This document shows, piece after piece, positions 1-11,420 of a stretch of DNA of 64,000 bases. A model generated the notes under the pieces. It searched no databases, had not been told where the DNA came from, and saw only the letters and a list, made by a program, of their open reading frames with translations. The position numbers and the translations under genes were made by a program. Each line of letters begins with the position of its first letter. The first letter of the stretch is position 1. Source of the stretch: Heliopora coerulea (taxonomy: Eukaryota > Cnidaria > Anthozoa > Scleralcyonacea > Helioporidae); contig JASJOG010000028.1 in the NCBI GenBank assembly GCA_030142905.1, positions 2,218,501 to 2,282,500 on the forward strand. The letters run 5' to 3'.

Positions 1-655
1 TCCCTCTGTGGTCATATTTGTGGACAAAATGGCTTTTTTGTTCAATAAGTATTTTACCTCTTTAAAAAAGATATAAATGTTCGTGAGTAGGTAACAGATG
101 TTTTGCAATCTACACGTCTGCAACATCCACTGACATTTAAATATTGTGCTTCAACATTCCGAGAGTTAGGTAAAACGTATTTAACTAGTCCAACATCCAC
201 TGAGGTCAGGCACAGTATATTTTAATAGTTCATCATCCACTGAGGTTAGGTAGTGTGTATTTAGATACTTCAACATCCACCAAGGTTAAAGAGAGTGTTT
301 TCAGACAGTTCAACATCTACTGAGGTTAGGAAGAGAGCATTTGTTAAACTATTCAAATACACTTCGCCTAACCTGCATGGATGTTGAACTATCTAAATAC
401 CCACTCCCTAACCTCAGTGGATGATGAACTATTAAAATATACACTGCCTGACCTCAGTAAATGTTGAACAAGTTAAATACATTCTGCCTAAGCTTACGGA
501 ATGTGGAAGCACATTATTTAAATGTTAAAGGATGTTGCAGACTTGCAGAAGATATGTTACCAAATCACGCACATTTATATCGTTTTTTAAGAGGCAAAAT
601 ACTTATTGAACAAAAAGGACCACTTTGCCCACAAATATGACCATATAGAGGAACA
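1..655. mobile_element. Foldback (hairpin) element with 40-bp subterminal repeats
   Basis: The first ~80 bases (tggtcatatttgtgg, gttcaataagtattttacct) return in reverse complement at ~575-650, so the segment folds into one long hairpin. The left arm carries a 40-bp direct repeat with core caacatccactgaggttagg, starting at about 191, 231, 271 and 311, with a more diverged copy from ~121. The right arm carries the same unit inverted (cctaacctcagtggatg) at ~360-480. No coding region is visible. Long inverted arms built of short tandem repeats are the hallmark of foldback elements. The left end may lie outside the window, so no target duplication can be scored. Confidence 0.75.
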
Positions 656-1859
656 AATAGTTTTCAAATAAGTCTCGGTGAACGAATTTGTCTTTTTCGT
701 TCGCTTGCTGAAACTTTGTTACTACTTCATCGGTTCGGATAATTTTGATATTAATTATCCGATAAACAAAGTTCTTAATTTTCCTATCACAGTCTGTACA
801 CGGTTACCTAACCTCAGTGAGTACTTTCTAGTGTGCCTTCTTTCTAGTGATTTTTTTTATTATATTTAATAAATTTTTTGCCACCAACTCAACGCCGTGC
901 GTGTGTTCGATTCGAGGTGGACTTTACAGTAATTATATTCAAGTGATTGATATGGCTAACTTTCCTAATGCTTTGGCACTTGTCACATAATTTTCCGTGT
1001 ATACTGCTATGAAAACGAATGTCACATACATTAAATCAAAATGTATATATTCTCCAGATTACTGAGATAATTTCCTTCCTCAACGTTGAAATACATTCTC
1101 ATACTGCGACAAACGTGGACCGTTTCGACCCAAGCTGAGATTGCACCTTCTGTTTCGAGTATACGCACTAGTTTTAAATACAATCTTACCACGGTGACCA
1201 TCTCAGACCACCACACCGGGCACGGGCACTGATGTCAACGCTGCATTTCCTCAGATACCGCGATCGCAGTGCCGGGAACGGGCATTGGGTGACAGAATTG
1301 TACCAAAATATCATATCTAATATCAAATTCTCTAATTATATCAGCTTGTTAGTCGCTAGAAATGCAAATATCACGATATTTTCTTGCATAAGATGTTTTA
1401 TCTAATCTTAGAAAAAATCCTGCAGACGCGCATATAAATACTCCAGGCCCTTTTACGTCTTTTCGAGAACCTCAATGTCGAACAACTGCCGTTTCGTGTT
1501 TGTAGTCTTAACGGTACAGCAGAAAACTGCTTCTCTGGTCATTAGTCGGTTGTTTTTACCTCAAATGTTTTACATTCTTTTTTTTTTTTTAAGAAAAGAG
1601 CTAAAAATGAAGTGGCATTTGACCGTGACTTTTGAGGTTTTCATCCGGGTTTTGTTTGGTTTGCCACCCCCTCAATTTGTCCAACATGGCAGCCTTCACT
1701 CAGTCGCCTGCGGTTGAGTTACATTCAGCTTCAATGCACCGTCTAGTTAATAAATTATTTCTTACTAGTTATTTTATTATTTCTCTCAGCTGGTACATGT
1801 TTTCAAGGCCCAAACTCCTCAGTATTACTTATATTTTAACTTAATTTATTGTTACGCTT
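656..1859. other. No recognisable gene
   Basis: Only short unrelated open frames occur here, all under 82 codons. I see no conserved motif, repeat array or RNA-like fold. One fragment near 806 (cctaacctcagtgag) resembles the 40-bp unit of the foldback element to the left. Confidence 0.5.
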
Positions 1860-2200
1860 GGGTCAAAACACTAGGGCAGGACTAACCAACCTCCTGTCAA
1901 AAGTTGATTCATACCCAACAAAACTGTACCTTTGAAACATCAACGAACATGAAGAAAATCGCACTTCAGATGGCAGTTTTCAAATTGCAAGAAGAAAAAC
2001 TTTGAAAGTATATTATACACTTGAATAACTATAGTTGATCATTCTTCATCTTTATATGCTTTAGATATTATAATTTATGGAAGACTGTAGTTTATGGAAA
2101 ATTCGTAGCACCAAGAAAAAGATTAGCGACGGGAACCTACAGACTCACTGAACCATGAGGTGAGCAGAAAAGACATTAAAATCTCCACTGACTGGTCTCT
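1860..2200 (+). repeat. Old copy of the acyltransferase upstream module
   Basis: This block contains, in order, a 'gggtcaaa' start, 'acatgaagaaaatcgcactt', 'gcaagaagaaaaactttgaa', 'ttcttcatctttatatgctt' and 'agattagcgacgggaacc'. The same ordered landmarks occur upstream of the intact acyltransferase gene (15370-15930) and in further copies at 4295-4640, 4735-5110, 6880-7200 and 7320-7660. It is probably the flank of a lost gene copy. Confidence 0.6.
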
Positions 2201-2221
2201 TGTGTCTTAAGCGAAGAATGA

Positions 2222-2292
2222 CGTTTTGAATAATTACTACTTATTGAGCAAGCATGAGGCCTGTACTAGTGAGATATCGGACCGATTTTTTA
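2222..2292 (+). repeat. Dispersed repeat, copy 1
   Basis: The block aattactacttattga...gaggcctgtactagtgagatatcggaccgat is nearly repeated at 57655-57722. It is non-coding, and the class of element is unknown. Confidence 0.6.
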
Positions 2293-2334
2293 CACTTCAC
2301 ATTATTTAAAACAGTGTTGTTACCATTCATCCAA

Positions 2335-2500
2335 CGGTCTAGTTACGAGTCGAGTCGAGGCACAAAGGCGTCGAGTCTCCAGTCGAGTTGGGTCATTTAA
2401 GTATCCAATCGAATCGAGTCAAGTCAAGTCGAGTCAATGAGCTGGATAGAGTCGAGTGAAGTCACCCAACAGGGTCGAGTCTAGTCGGGTTAGGTTAGAA
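2335..2500. repeat. GAGTC-rich low-complexity tract
   Basis: The pentamer gagtc (often as gagtcgagtc) recurs many times with irregular spacing. It looks like a decayed short tandem repeat. More gagtcg occurrences follow at ~2690-2760. Confidence 0.6.
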
Positions 2501-3369
2501 AGTTACCATTAGTCCCGGATATTTGTTATGTGGAGTGTAAAAACGATTAAAATTGTTTAGCGTTAGCCAGAGTGATATCGACGAGCATCAACAACAGTAA
2601 AATAATAAAAATCGGGTCCGAACCGAAAAGGGTTAATAATTAATAGCGTGGAATCTGATAATAGCTTACTGTTGAGGTTAAGTCAGAATTGACTCGAGTC
2701 GTTCAAGTAGGGATGTACCGAGCAGAGTGATTTTGGGTATCTGACATGAGTACAGTCGAGTGATATTTTACAAACGATTCAAGTCGTTACAACGCGGATT
2801 TGAAATACCAAAATCTGTAAGAATATCAGGTAAGCTTGGACTGGTCCCACTCATTTCGGGCGCTGGACCAGCTCTAATGAGTTCAGACCATTTCGAACTC
2901 GGACCGGTATGAAATTTTCTTCTTGAAAACACAAAATCTCTACAGGTCAACCACTGATTTGATGAACAAGAAAAGCATTGTTGCTGGGATTTAACGAAAA
3001 CTCGGAATTTAGTTAGAAATATTTGCACTGGCTTTAGTTTCATTCCGGTCTCATGTAAACACTTCGGGAAATTCTCACTTTGGTTGCGAAGTGAATTCAT
3101 ACCAGTCTCATGTAATCAGTCCCTTAGTTAAGGTATTTAGCAAATATTAAGGCATTCATTAAAAAAATGCAGAAAACAGGATTGAATCGAAAATCAATAA
3201 AAATGTCACAATGACGTCATTAAGAATATACCACTAGAAATTCCAAGTGAAGATCTGTGCGTGGATACTGTGATCTAAACACGTGAATTATTGAGAGACC
3301 TGAGAAAAGTGTAAAAGAACACAAGCCGCTTGGCATGTTGCTTTTAGCTTTTTGGACAAGCTGAACTGT
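2501..3369. other. No recognisable gene
   Basis: There is one 110-codon open frame on the minus strand (3100-2768) with no recognisable domain and no conserved neighbour. I treat it as chance. Confidence 0.45.
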
Positions 3370-3565
3370 CAATAAATCATATGTGACCCCATATAATTTT
3401 TATGCTGTTTATATTATGAGTGGTGACCCCATATAGTTTCATAACGTCTTGCTTCTTGGGGAGATATCCACTTTCTGTGGTGACCCCATGGAATTTTCAT
3501 ACTAATACACTTTATGTGTCGATCCCATACAATTTTTATACTAATTCTATGTGATGACCCCATAC
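3370..3565 (+). repeat. Imperfect tandem repeat, unit gtgaccccatataatttt
   Basis: Five irregularly spaced copies of gtgaccccata(t/c) followed by an aatttttata-like stretch lie within ~200 bp. There is no open frame across it. It looks like a decayed minisatellite. Confidence 0.6.
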
Positions 3566-4294
3566 ACAATTTTAGCCTTTGTTGACTATGCCTATAGTAT
3601 GTATGTGACTTCTTTGGAGTCTTATATCTCTAACCAGAGTAGCACTCTACTTTATGCTTAAGTCATAATTTTTTGAAAAGAAATAAATTCTATTTCGTAA
3701 TTAAGCCATGAAATTTGAGTTAAAGTTTCATGATCTAAGTTCTTCAAAATCCTCAGGCCTTTCATTATTTCAATTAGAGTTTTCAAAAAGTTGAAGAAAT
3801 ATATTCCAACACCTCCAGAGATGCCATTTAACCATGAGAACCCGCGCAAGGGGACGCAAGTGAGTCACTTGTCTCCACCGGATCTGTTCAACTTTCTTTA
3901 GCTTATTTTTATTAATGCATACCTTGAAAGATCATCAATTCAACGACCTTCTCGTACCTTTTCCCGAGAAAAAAACTTACACTAGATCCATGCTACTGAT
4001 AATAGTAAGCTCAAAATGTGAATGACATTCAGTTTCATGCCTCACGGATCTCAAAATCACCACTCAATTGCCAGTCCTGCTGTTCAACTCAATTTACCAT
4101 TGGCTTTATGTTAGAGGCTTTGGCATCGTTCGGGCTTGGTACTCTGGTCCTTTAGTTTCTTCCAAGAGGTACCTTGTGCACAGCCGCTGTTTACCTGACT
4201 GGTAAGAGAGCCTGTGCACTGAAATTCATAACCCTATGTTAAGCTGCGTGGACTTTCGCAATTTGAACGTTGCCGTTTTCAAGTTTGGAACAAA
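3566..4294. other. No recognisable gene
   Basis: No coding frame, repeat or RNA fold is recognisable here. Confidence 0.4.
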
Positions 4295-5110
4295 AAATGA
4301 TAGGAATAATCAGCGTTCTGTCAAAAATTTGATTGATCAGTTACAGAGATGCTTGTTTGAAACCTGAACGAACATGAATGGAAACGCACTTCGAGCTGTA
4401 TTGTACAAAGAGCAGGAAGGGAATTTTGAAAAAATTACACTGATGAACAACTGCTCCATTGAAAAGTCTTATAATTGATTATTCTTCCAGTTAATATCAT
4501 TTTTTCATCACAGTTTATGCAAAATTCACACGAAGCAGCCAGAACATGATTAGCAACGAAGCTCACTGTCGCTTTCACCATTGTGCATGGTAAGCAACGG
4601 TTGTGAACAGAATAACATGAAGAGGCATGAACTAAATCTCTACTTACTGTTTTTTGTGGTGTGAGTGCAGAAATGACTAGACACGCGTTTCTTTAAGCTA
4701 ATGCAAATTTTGATCACTTGATTGTTTGATCACGCTGGGATCAAAAGATAAGGGCGTGACCAACCAAACTCTAAATAAAAGCTGATCAATTCCCAAGAAA
4801 ACTGTACGTTTGAAATATGGACAAGCATGGAATTAAAAAATAGCACTTTAAATGGTAATTTACAAATAGTAAGAAAAGAGCTTTGAAAGTATAATGCTCA
4901 CTTGATAAACTATAATTGATGATTCTTCATCTTAATATGTTTTAGATATTATAATTTATGGAAGATAGTAGTTAATGGAAAATTCATATGTCCCAGAAAA
5001 AGATTAGCGACGGGAACCCACAGTCACACAGACTCATAAGTAGAGCAAGAATAACAATAAAATTTCTCCGTATTTATCTCTCGTGTTTTTAGTGGAGAGT
5101 TTCCTAATTA
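4295..5110 (+). repeat. Two more decayed acyltransferase upstream modules in tandem
   Basis: The landmarks of the 1860-2200 module appear twice. At 4295-4640 they include tcaaaaatttgattgatcag and atgattagcaacgaagc. At 4735-5110 they include gggatcaaaagataagggcg, gatattataatttatggaag and agattagcgacgggaaccc. The second copy is closest to the 1860-2200 copy. Neither is followed by a recognisable gene body. Confidence 0.55.
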
Positions 5111-5299
5111 GACATCTTATTCAGGTAAAAAAAAGTTCCTCCTTGTCAAGTTACCAACCACAATATCTCCTATTCTTCTGAGCTAATGCATGTTTTGAAA
5201 ACCCAAACTTCATATTATTTAAAGCTTCAACATCTTTGCGGTTGCTCATTTTATAACTCCACTCCAGCAGCAGTGTTGCCAGATGACCAGTGACTTAAA

Positions 5300-5372
5300 A
5301 TGCCAAATCGACCGCCAAAATGGCCAAATCGACCGCCAAAATGGCCAAATCGCGCAAAAAATGGCCAGATTT
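5300..5372 (+). repeat. 21-bp tandem repeat, three units
   Basis: The unit aaatggccaaatcgaccgcc is repeated almost perfectly, then decays into atggccaaatcgcgc. It is a small minisatellite, translated only by a chance open frame. Confidence 0.75.
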
Positions 5373-5950
5373 TTTTTAATGTCACTAAGTTGTGTATCCA
5401 CCTTGGACTTACGTGTTCGATTGTCTTCTATACAAACCTAAATTTTCGCCGAGGTTGTAGAGAATTTTATATAGTCCAGTGACCAGTTGAGTGCTCAGGA
5501 CCACTTTAATACTGCTACGATTCAGCGGGACTCGTAATGCTGGCGCCAAAAGGCTCACGTGGATGGTGGTTGGTTGATGGTATGTTCCTATAGTTGGACT
5601 GTTGAAGTGCTGCATTGGCTGGTAAGCGGTAAGTTTTAAGTAGTAAAGGATTTAAAAAGTTCTACAATCATTTTAAAGACGCTACCTATATTACAAAACA
5701 CCACGACAGACAATGTTAACACAATTTATTACATAAGATGAAAGCAAACTTAAAGTCAGTGAGCTAACATGCATTTTTGTGAAACGTGCTAGATGACCAA
5801 TCATGATCATTATATAAAATATTTTATACAACATAATACATTCCATATAAAAATTAACTTACTCGGTACCAGAGACGTAGATAGTGAGGGTGCGAAGGGT
5901 GGCAGACCTCCACAATATAGATAACACACATACACATACACACACATGCC
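5373..5950. other. No recognisable gene
   Basis: Only short chance frames and an AC-rich stretch (acacacatacacatacaca, ~5926-5946) are present. The stretch ends against the acyltransferase relic. Confidence 0.4.
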
Positions 5951-6484
5951 AAGCTAGAAAATTCTCTGTCCATTAATTTTCAACGTAACTGCAAGACAAA
6001 ACTACCAGAAGAATATCTTGGTCAGTATGTTTTAAGTTACAATTTCTGTATGCGATTTATTAAAACGGATGTGGACTTTTGACAGTTTGTTGAAGAAACC
6101 ACCTCAATGATTCACAATGCTTTAAACGAGAAACTGCATATTAAACAAGGTTTTGCAATAATGAATTCATTTAGTGCTAAAGAAATTTGTAATGAGTTTA
6201 ATCTGGCGTCCGGTTCCGAAATTATAATGCGTATGTCACCATGTAACTTTTTTTTCCAATATGCATTCCTTTGATGTTGGTGAACAACAGCATTACAAAT
6301 ACGACATGCATGAATGTCTCTTCACTGGGGTAATCGGAAAATCAGCTGGTACGTTTTATCATGCGATTTCAACCATAAATAATAATTATCTTGTGTCATG
6401 GGGTCTAGAGTACAGGAGGATAAAGCACAACAGTTTGTAAACCTCTGTTTTAACTCTTTCAATGAAACTAATCCAGTAAAATGA
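5951..6484 (+). pseudogene. Relic of the HxxxD acyltransferase, C-terminal third
   Basis: Translation gives PEEYLGQYVL, RFIKTDVDF, EETTSMIHNALNEKLHIKQG, FAIMNSFSAKEICNEF and then, after a frameshift, GEQQHYKYDMHECL. This matches the last ~170 residues of the intact genes at 16045 and 29075. Breaks visible: a TGG-to-TGA stop at 6080-6082 (F-W-Q becomes F-stop-Q), a frameshift near the T-run at 6249-6256, and more downstream. The N-terminal two thirds and the HSxxxD active site are missing. It is an old dead copy, well diverged from the array at 9.7-42 kb, and shows that the family was duplicating here before the present units formed. Confidence 0.85.
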
Positions 6485-6879
6485 CCGGCACTGTAGAAGT
6501 TCACAGATCAAATCTTCATTCCATGTCAGAGGATGCTCGAGCGCTTCAGAGTAGAGATTTATTCAGTGTAATAAAGTAGACTTCATGGCTCAATCAAAGA
6601 AAAAGAGTTATAAAACGTATTATTGGAGTAAAAAGTTCCCAAACAAATGCCCCTGAATACTAACGAGAGAAATGAAGGATTTAACGCTTCTGTTGAAACA
6701 AACAATGAATACTGTGTGTGTCATCGTATAAATCGTTTGCTTCAACTGTATTTTCCCTGAGCTTCAAAGCTTACACCTCTTGACCATTTCAAACACCAGG
6801 GAATATTGAACAGTAAAATACTCAATCAGGATTTGCTCAGTGGGTGCAACCGTTTTCTAACTATGCTGTGAATACTATT
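6485..6879. other. 3' flank of the relic, with a dispersed repeat fragment
   Basis: The stretch ctgaatactaacgagagaaa ... ggatttaacgcttctgttg (6653-6699) resembles 19830-19870 in unit 1, downstream of the intact gene. So the relic keeps part of the same 3' flank. No gene is visible. Confidence 0.45.
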
Positions 6880-7660
6880 TCCCACACAACACTTTTGTTC
6901 GTTGACAAACCCTTAATTACCAAAACGCACCTCAGATAGCAGCTTACAGGAAAAGAACTTTAAAAGTGTTGCACAATTGAACAATTGTTCAATGAAAGTC
7001 CACTACAATCGATAACTCTTCACATTCATATGCCTGCGATATTATGATATTATGATTTATGGAAAGCTCACATGACCCAAAAAATGATAAGCGACGAGAA
7101 CACACATACACACTCACTCGTGAGATGAGCAATGGCTGTGCACGGGATATTAAGAACTACCAAATGAAAATCCCGCCTTAATTGTTTCTCTTGGTTTGAG
7201 TGCAGAAATGTCTATGCACAATATTGACTATTTCTCAAAGGTAGTGGAAGGTTTGATCGCCTAAACTCCACAGAATTATTTATTAGTTGATTAAGTCAGT
7301 AATATTCAAACTTTGTTGTTCTCACGGTGGGGTCAAACGAGCGTGGGCACGATTTATCAAACTTCTGCCAAAGAGTTTATTCCGGGCAAACGTTCACGTT
7401 TTAAGCACGACAAGCATGAAGAAAATCGTACATCAAACTATAATTTACAAATAGCAGGAAAAAAACTTTGAAGTTGTCACACATTCGAGTAACTACTCGG
7501 TAAAGATCTGCTATAACTGATAATTCATCATGTTAATATTAATTTGGTATTTTAGTCGACGTAAAATTCATATAAGCCAGAATATGATTAGCGACAGCAA
7601 CGCAGAGACGCTGTTTCTCGTAAGGTTGATGTGAATAATATAAAAATCTTTGAGATGTAT
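6880..7660 (+). repeat. Two further decayed upstream modules
   Basis: Module landmarks recur at 6880-7200 (aacgcacctcagatagcagc, gcgacgagaacacac, gagatgagc) and 7320-7660 (ggggtcaaacgagcg, gcatgaagaaaatcgtacat, atatgattagcgacagcaac). Both resemble the sequence upstream of the intact genes. Confidence 0.55.
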
Positions 7661-7691
7661 ATATTTGGGAAATGCGGGAGCTTGGAGGTAT

Positions 7692-7764
7692 CTTGATTGA
7701 TAGATGGTTGTTCGTCAAGCTCTATCCTCAGAAAAACTCCCACATTTCCAAAATGTTTGTTAAT

Positions 7765-7810
<46 letters not shown>

Positions 7811-8016
7811 TAACATTATTAAATAGAGTGGCTTCCTCTTAGGTCGCACATATGTCGAACTTGCGAACTTGCACCTTAGCTCACAATCTGAGTCTTGGTA
7901 GCTCAATGGTTAGAGTGTCTAACCGATCATCAAAGGTTGCGGGTTCGATTCTCGTCTAGGGCCCAGAAATCGTTTTTCTGAGGCTAGAGCTTGACGAACG
8001 TTCATCTATCAATCAA
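7692..8016 (+). mobile_element. tRNA-related SINE with flanking inverted repeat
   Basis: The core 7891-7960 has an A-box-like tggtagctcaatggttag and a B-box-like gggttcgattct, but no consistent cloverleaf, so this is tRNA-derived and not a tRNA gene. A second copy lies on the minus strand at ~63758-63905. It shares the core, the upstream agtggcttcc and aatgtcgaacttgc, and the following cagaaatcgtttttctga. Here the copy is also bounded by a ~45-bp inverted repeat: 7692-7736 (ttgattgatagatgg...) matches the reverse complement of 7972-8016. A (TA)n run at about 7767-7806 sits inside. Confidence 0.65.
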
Positions 8017-8421
8017 AAAAATTCTTTCCTTGGTTTCTTTTGGTTTGAGTAAAAATTTGCATTTAAAAGACACTTTTCATGTACCCCAAAAGAAAGTCTT
8101 CCTCATCTAGTGATGAGGTTAAAAAATTTCTACTCAAAGCTAATCCACGTTTTGAAAATTCAAACTTCAAATTATTACTTGGAATATCAATCTTATGCGT
8201 TTGGTTACTATAGTTTATAATTCCTTTCCTGCTGAATGGCTGGCGTTTTAAAGAAAACCGAAGTCTCATAAATTCGAATTCTGAGCAGCTTCGGATCACG
8301 TGCTTGACATCTTAGCGCAAGTGGCCTCTTCAAAGGGTATGGTTTATTTTGCCAATACTAAACGACACACATCGCCTTGAGAAAAGGAAGCGTTTACATC
8401 TATCTCGAATTCATCTGTAAA

Positions 8422-8567
8422 ATGATGTGAAGTTGTGGATTTCTTCCAGTATGTTTTGTTTTCATTTGTACTATCCTAATTTACAAGCTGATGAAAAACT
8501 CGACCAGATAAACAAAAATTACTGGCAACCGACGCCATAACACTACGCGACCTCTCGATAAATTAGA
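8422..8567 (+). pseudogene. Acyltransferase N-terminal relic, copy a
   Basis: After an ATG at 8422 the DNA parallels the first ~50 codons of the intact gene (ggatttcttcc, tgttttgttttcatttgt, atcctaatttacaag, gacgccataa, cgacctctcgataaat). A stop occurs two codons in and further frame breaks follow. Only the membrane-anchor region and basic linker survive. Confidence 0.7.
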
Positions 8568-8657
8568 GTTAATTTCGGTTAATTTCCTAAGTCCAAACTT
8601 ACTCACCTCACTTTGAGAGAAATAAGAGTTCACATCAGGTTCCAAGAGATCTGTAAA

Positions 8658-9003
8658 ATGTCGTTGAATTCTGGATTTCTTCCAATATGTTTTGTTTTCA
8701 TTTGTGCTATCCTAATTTACAAGCTCATGAAAGCCCTGACCAATCAAACAAATTGACCCGCCACAAACGTAACAAAGCAAAGCGACCTCTCTACAAAGTG
8801 TAGTCGATGTCATAGCTGATGAAAGAACGTGATTGTGCTGGTAATGAATGTTTGGTTATCTCACTTAAATCTGAGCAGCGACTTTTGAAAGGGCATGTGA
8901 ACGACGTTCTCGTCATTTTAACCAAACGACCATCACAAACCACATTACGAAAAGCACAAAAACTAAAGCCGCAAAATGACTTCCAAAAATCTGCGGCACT
9001 TTA
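8658..9003 (+). pseudogene. Acyltransferase N-terminal relic, copy b
   Basis: ATG 8658 opens MSLNSGFLPICFVFICAILI and continues YKLMKALTNQTN before a stop. The reading resumes in another frame at 8819 with MKERDCAGNECLVISLKSEQ, then RLLKGHVNDVLVILTKRPS. The intact gene has KERNGSANICLILSLKSEQ and LLKEPVHDALVLLTKRQP at the same place. It ends before the active site. It is a dead 5' copy, less decayed than the one at 5951-6484. Confidence 0.8.
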
Positions 9004-9280
9004 AGTACTAGGTTCAGGTCAGATCTTGCTTTAGTTTGCCAAATATCTCATTCTCCAATCAATTTTCGTACCTAAAAACTCTCCGGATGAATGACTTACT
9101 GGTATAAAACGTGCTGGTTTTGTGTTTATGTGTTCTGAGACAATTGAGTTTGTGGAAATTGATAATATCCTGGTCGGCCACCGTTCGCTGCTTTCGACAC
9201 TTCGAACGTGCATGGCGTCCTAAATTGGCTCAAACTTTGGCTTCAGGGGATCATGCGGCTGAGCTTATGCAGTTATTGAT

Positions 9281-9600
9281 TCAGTCTTTTAGGTATTCCC
9301 CATAAATGTCAATATCAATTCGTTCTTCGATCCGTATATCTGGTGACTCCCTCTTCGATGAATATAATGCAATTTTAATTGCTTTGCTCAGGTGGTAAAA
9401 GAAGGCTGAAGCCCTGTCAGGCAAGGGATCAAGGCTTGGCTCAAATCGTTGCACTACACGACCAATTTGGTTAGATTTCTCACCGTTTACTATTCCATCT
9501 CCATCCTTCCATTCGTCAAAATTACTGGAGAATCCTACAAAGTGAATTTTCACATTGCTTGAGAGGCTTTGTTTCGATCAATAATCTACAAAATAAAGAT
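9281..9600 (-). pseudogene. Possible chromo-barrel/Tudor-knot-like gene fragment
   Basis: The minus frame reads VKIHFVGFSSNFDEWKDGDG, then a linker and ASAFFYHLSKAIKIALYSSK. A 'K-I-H-F-x-G-(F/Y)-S-x-x-x-D-E-W' strand is typical of chromo-barrel, MBT and Tudor-knot folds. The following helix (FYHLSKAIKIAL) resembles what I know from uncharacterised cnidarian proteins with this domain. Upstream (minus) there is an acceptor-like ttattttgtag at ~9590, but the frame is then stopped. Downstream (minus) coding-like residues continue in a shifted frame to ~9110 with stops. It is either one exon or a decayed fragment. It lies just left of the tandem array and is absent from the array units. Confidence 0.4.
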
Positions 9601-9739
9601 AAAAACGAAGATTCATCAATCAATATATTTAAATTAAATGCGCCAAGATTGCTTAATGCTCGATATAATTCGCACACAAATGAATCCTGTTTACGAAATC
9701 TGCTTACCTCGATAGGATACATCTTTTCTTTATTGAATT

Positions 9740-11115
9740 TCTTCCCTGCATGTTTCCGTTTGGGAAAATGTCCAGTTAATCACTTTATTGAATATATATC
9801 AAATATAATTTGGATATTTTGCGTACTTAAGTGGTAAAATTTTGTATTGTCTGATTACTTCTATAGTTGTCACTTGTCAGTGTGTAGATATGGGCTAGAG
9901 TAGTTGATTCTGGATAGATGACACTTCCATGTAATTGTTTAAAATCGATAGAAAGATAAGAAATACCAAAGGAACATTCACATTTATAGACAAGGAATTG
10001 TATAGCTTACCTTCCATGCTTGATTTCATTTCATACAGCTCCACATCCTATGCAATTAATTCCAGGAGTAAATTCAGCTCTAAAGACAATGTTATCCATT
10101 TACCCGCATCAAGATAAGTAAAGTAAAAAGCATTCAGCCGTAAAGCATTACAAGAGGGCAACACCGCCCGCGTTTTCTAATAAGTAGTACTTCATGTTGC
10201 AGAGATACAAAGGATCCACAAACATCATTATAAGATAGAGTGCGTGCACATGTACCGCTGCACAACTGCTGAGTGTATAATGTACAGAATTCTGGATGAC
10301 AGTGAATTGAGAAGTACTTTTCTGGAATCTGTGAATAAATACGTCGATGTAATCGTCCGTTTTACTGCCAATTTTATAACTTTTAATTTACTCAAGTTTA
10401 ACTTTGTGCAGCTACGACCCTGCGCCTGGGCTTCGCTGCCCTACTGCCCTGCAAGATCTCTGATTGGCCTGCGAATGGGAGTTTATTGTATTTTGGGGTG
10501 TGTCACACCCCCACACCCCCTTTGAGTTTCCCGCTGGCAAAGACCTTTGATTGTATTACTCATTTGAGTAACTATTCCGTATAAATCAGTTATAATTGAT
10601 ATTAACCCGTCATGTTTTTCTGACTTAATATGATTTTTTTCCCATGACATGATTAGCGTCAAACCATGACATGATTAGCCACAAAACCTCTTACCCATAA
10701 GATGAAAATGAACAAGACAAAAGTCTCTCCTTAGTTTGTTGAGGTTTGAGTAAAAAATGTGATTTTGAATTACACGTTTGATATAAGTCAAAAAAACTCT
10801 TACTCGTCAGATGACGAAGCAAAATAATGTCCATTGCTCTAAGCTAATCCCAGTTTTGAACATCCAAATTTTCCATCATTACTTTGAAATATCAATATTA
10901 TACATTCGGTTATTCTAGTTTGTAATTCCATGCCTTCAAAATGTCTAAGACCTGAGAACCGAGGTCACATTAATTCTTGGCAGTTTGGGTTTACGTGATT
11001 TAGCGCAGTTGACCTCCTCAGGAAATACAGCTGATTTCAGCAGTCGAGACCGGCTCACATCGATTAAGAAAACTAGTTAAGAGCTTACATCAGGTTCCAG
11101 TTGCAGATCCCTAAA
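9740..11115 (+). other. Left part of unit 1: no gene, decayed upstream module at its end
   Basis: No conserved coding frame is present. 10430-10530 contains a CACACCCCCACACCCCC stretch. 10560-11110 resembles the acyltransferase upstream modules (gatattaacccgtcatg, catgattagcgtcaaacc doubled at 10649/10669, 'aagctaatcccagttttgaa', 'gaccgaggtcacattaattc'-like). It leads into the N-terminal relic at 11116. Confidence 0.5.
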
Positions 11116-11370
11116 ATGTCGTTGAATTGTGGTTTTTTTGCGATATGTTTTGCTTTCATTTGTGCAATCCTAATTTACAAGCTCATCAAAAACCTGACCG
11201 GGCCAAAAAATGGCCTTCAACAGACGCCATAAAACGACACGACCTGTCAATAATCTTGGCTATTGATTTTCCGAGCGGAAAGCGTAATCGTAATAAAAAG
11301 ATCAGAGCCCAGCTCAGAATTCTAAAGTGTATCGCCATAATGAAATAGGCAAGTCAAAAAGTTTTATAAC

Positions 11371-11420
11371 ATGTTTACTGACGTTTCGTTGCCGCATGCA
11401 ACCTCTTCAGAGTGTAGGTT
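11371..11420 (-). ncRNA. Hammerhead-like hairpin in left PLE arm, unit 1
   Basis: On the minus strand: ctgaaga, stem gttgc/gcaac, then gaaac and gtc, with a short act/agt stem I. The order CUGANGA - stem II - GAAA - UH is that of the hammerhead. Hammerhead motifs are known in PLE terminal repeats. Stem III would be very short, so activity may need dimers. Confidence 0.5.

Noticed and set aside
2768..3100. 110-codon open frame on the minus strand as a gene
   Set aside because: No domain, no conserved neighbour, composition like the surrounding DNA.
7891..7960. Functional tRNA gene
   Set aside because: A- and B-boxes are present, but no anticodon stem or acceptor stem can be drawn. A second copy with shared flanks at 63.8 kb shows a SINE.
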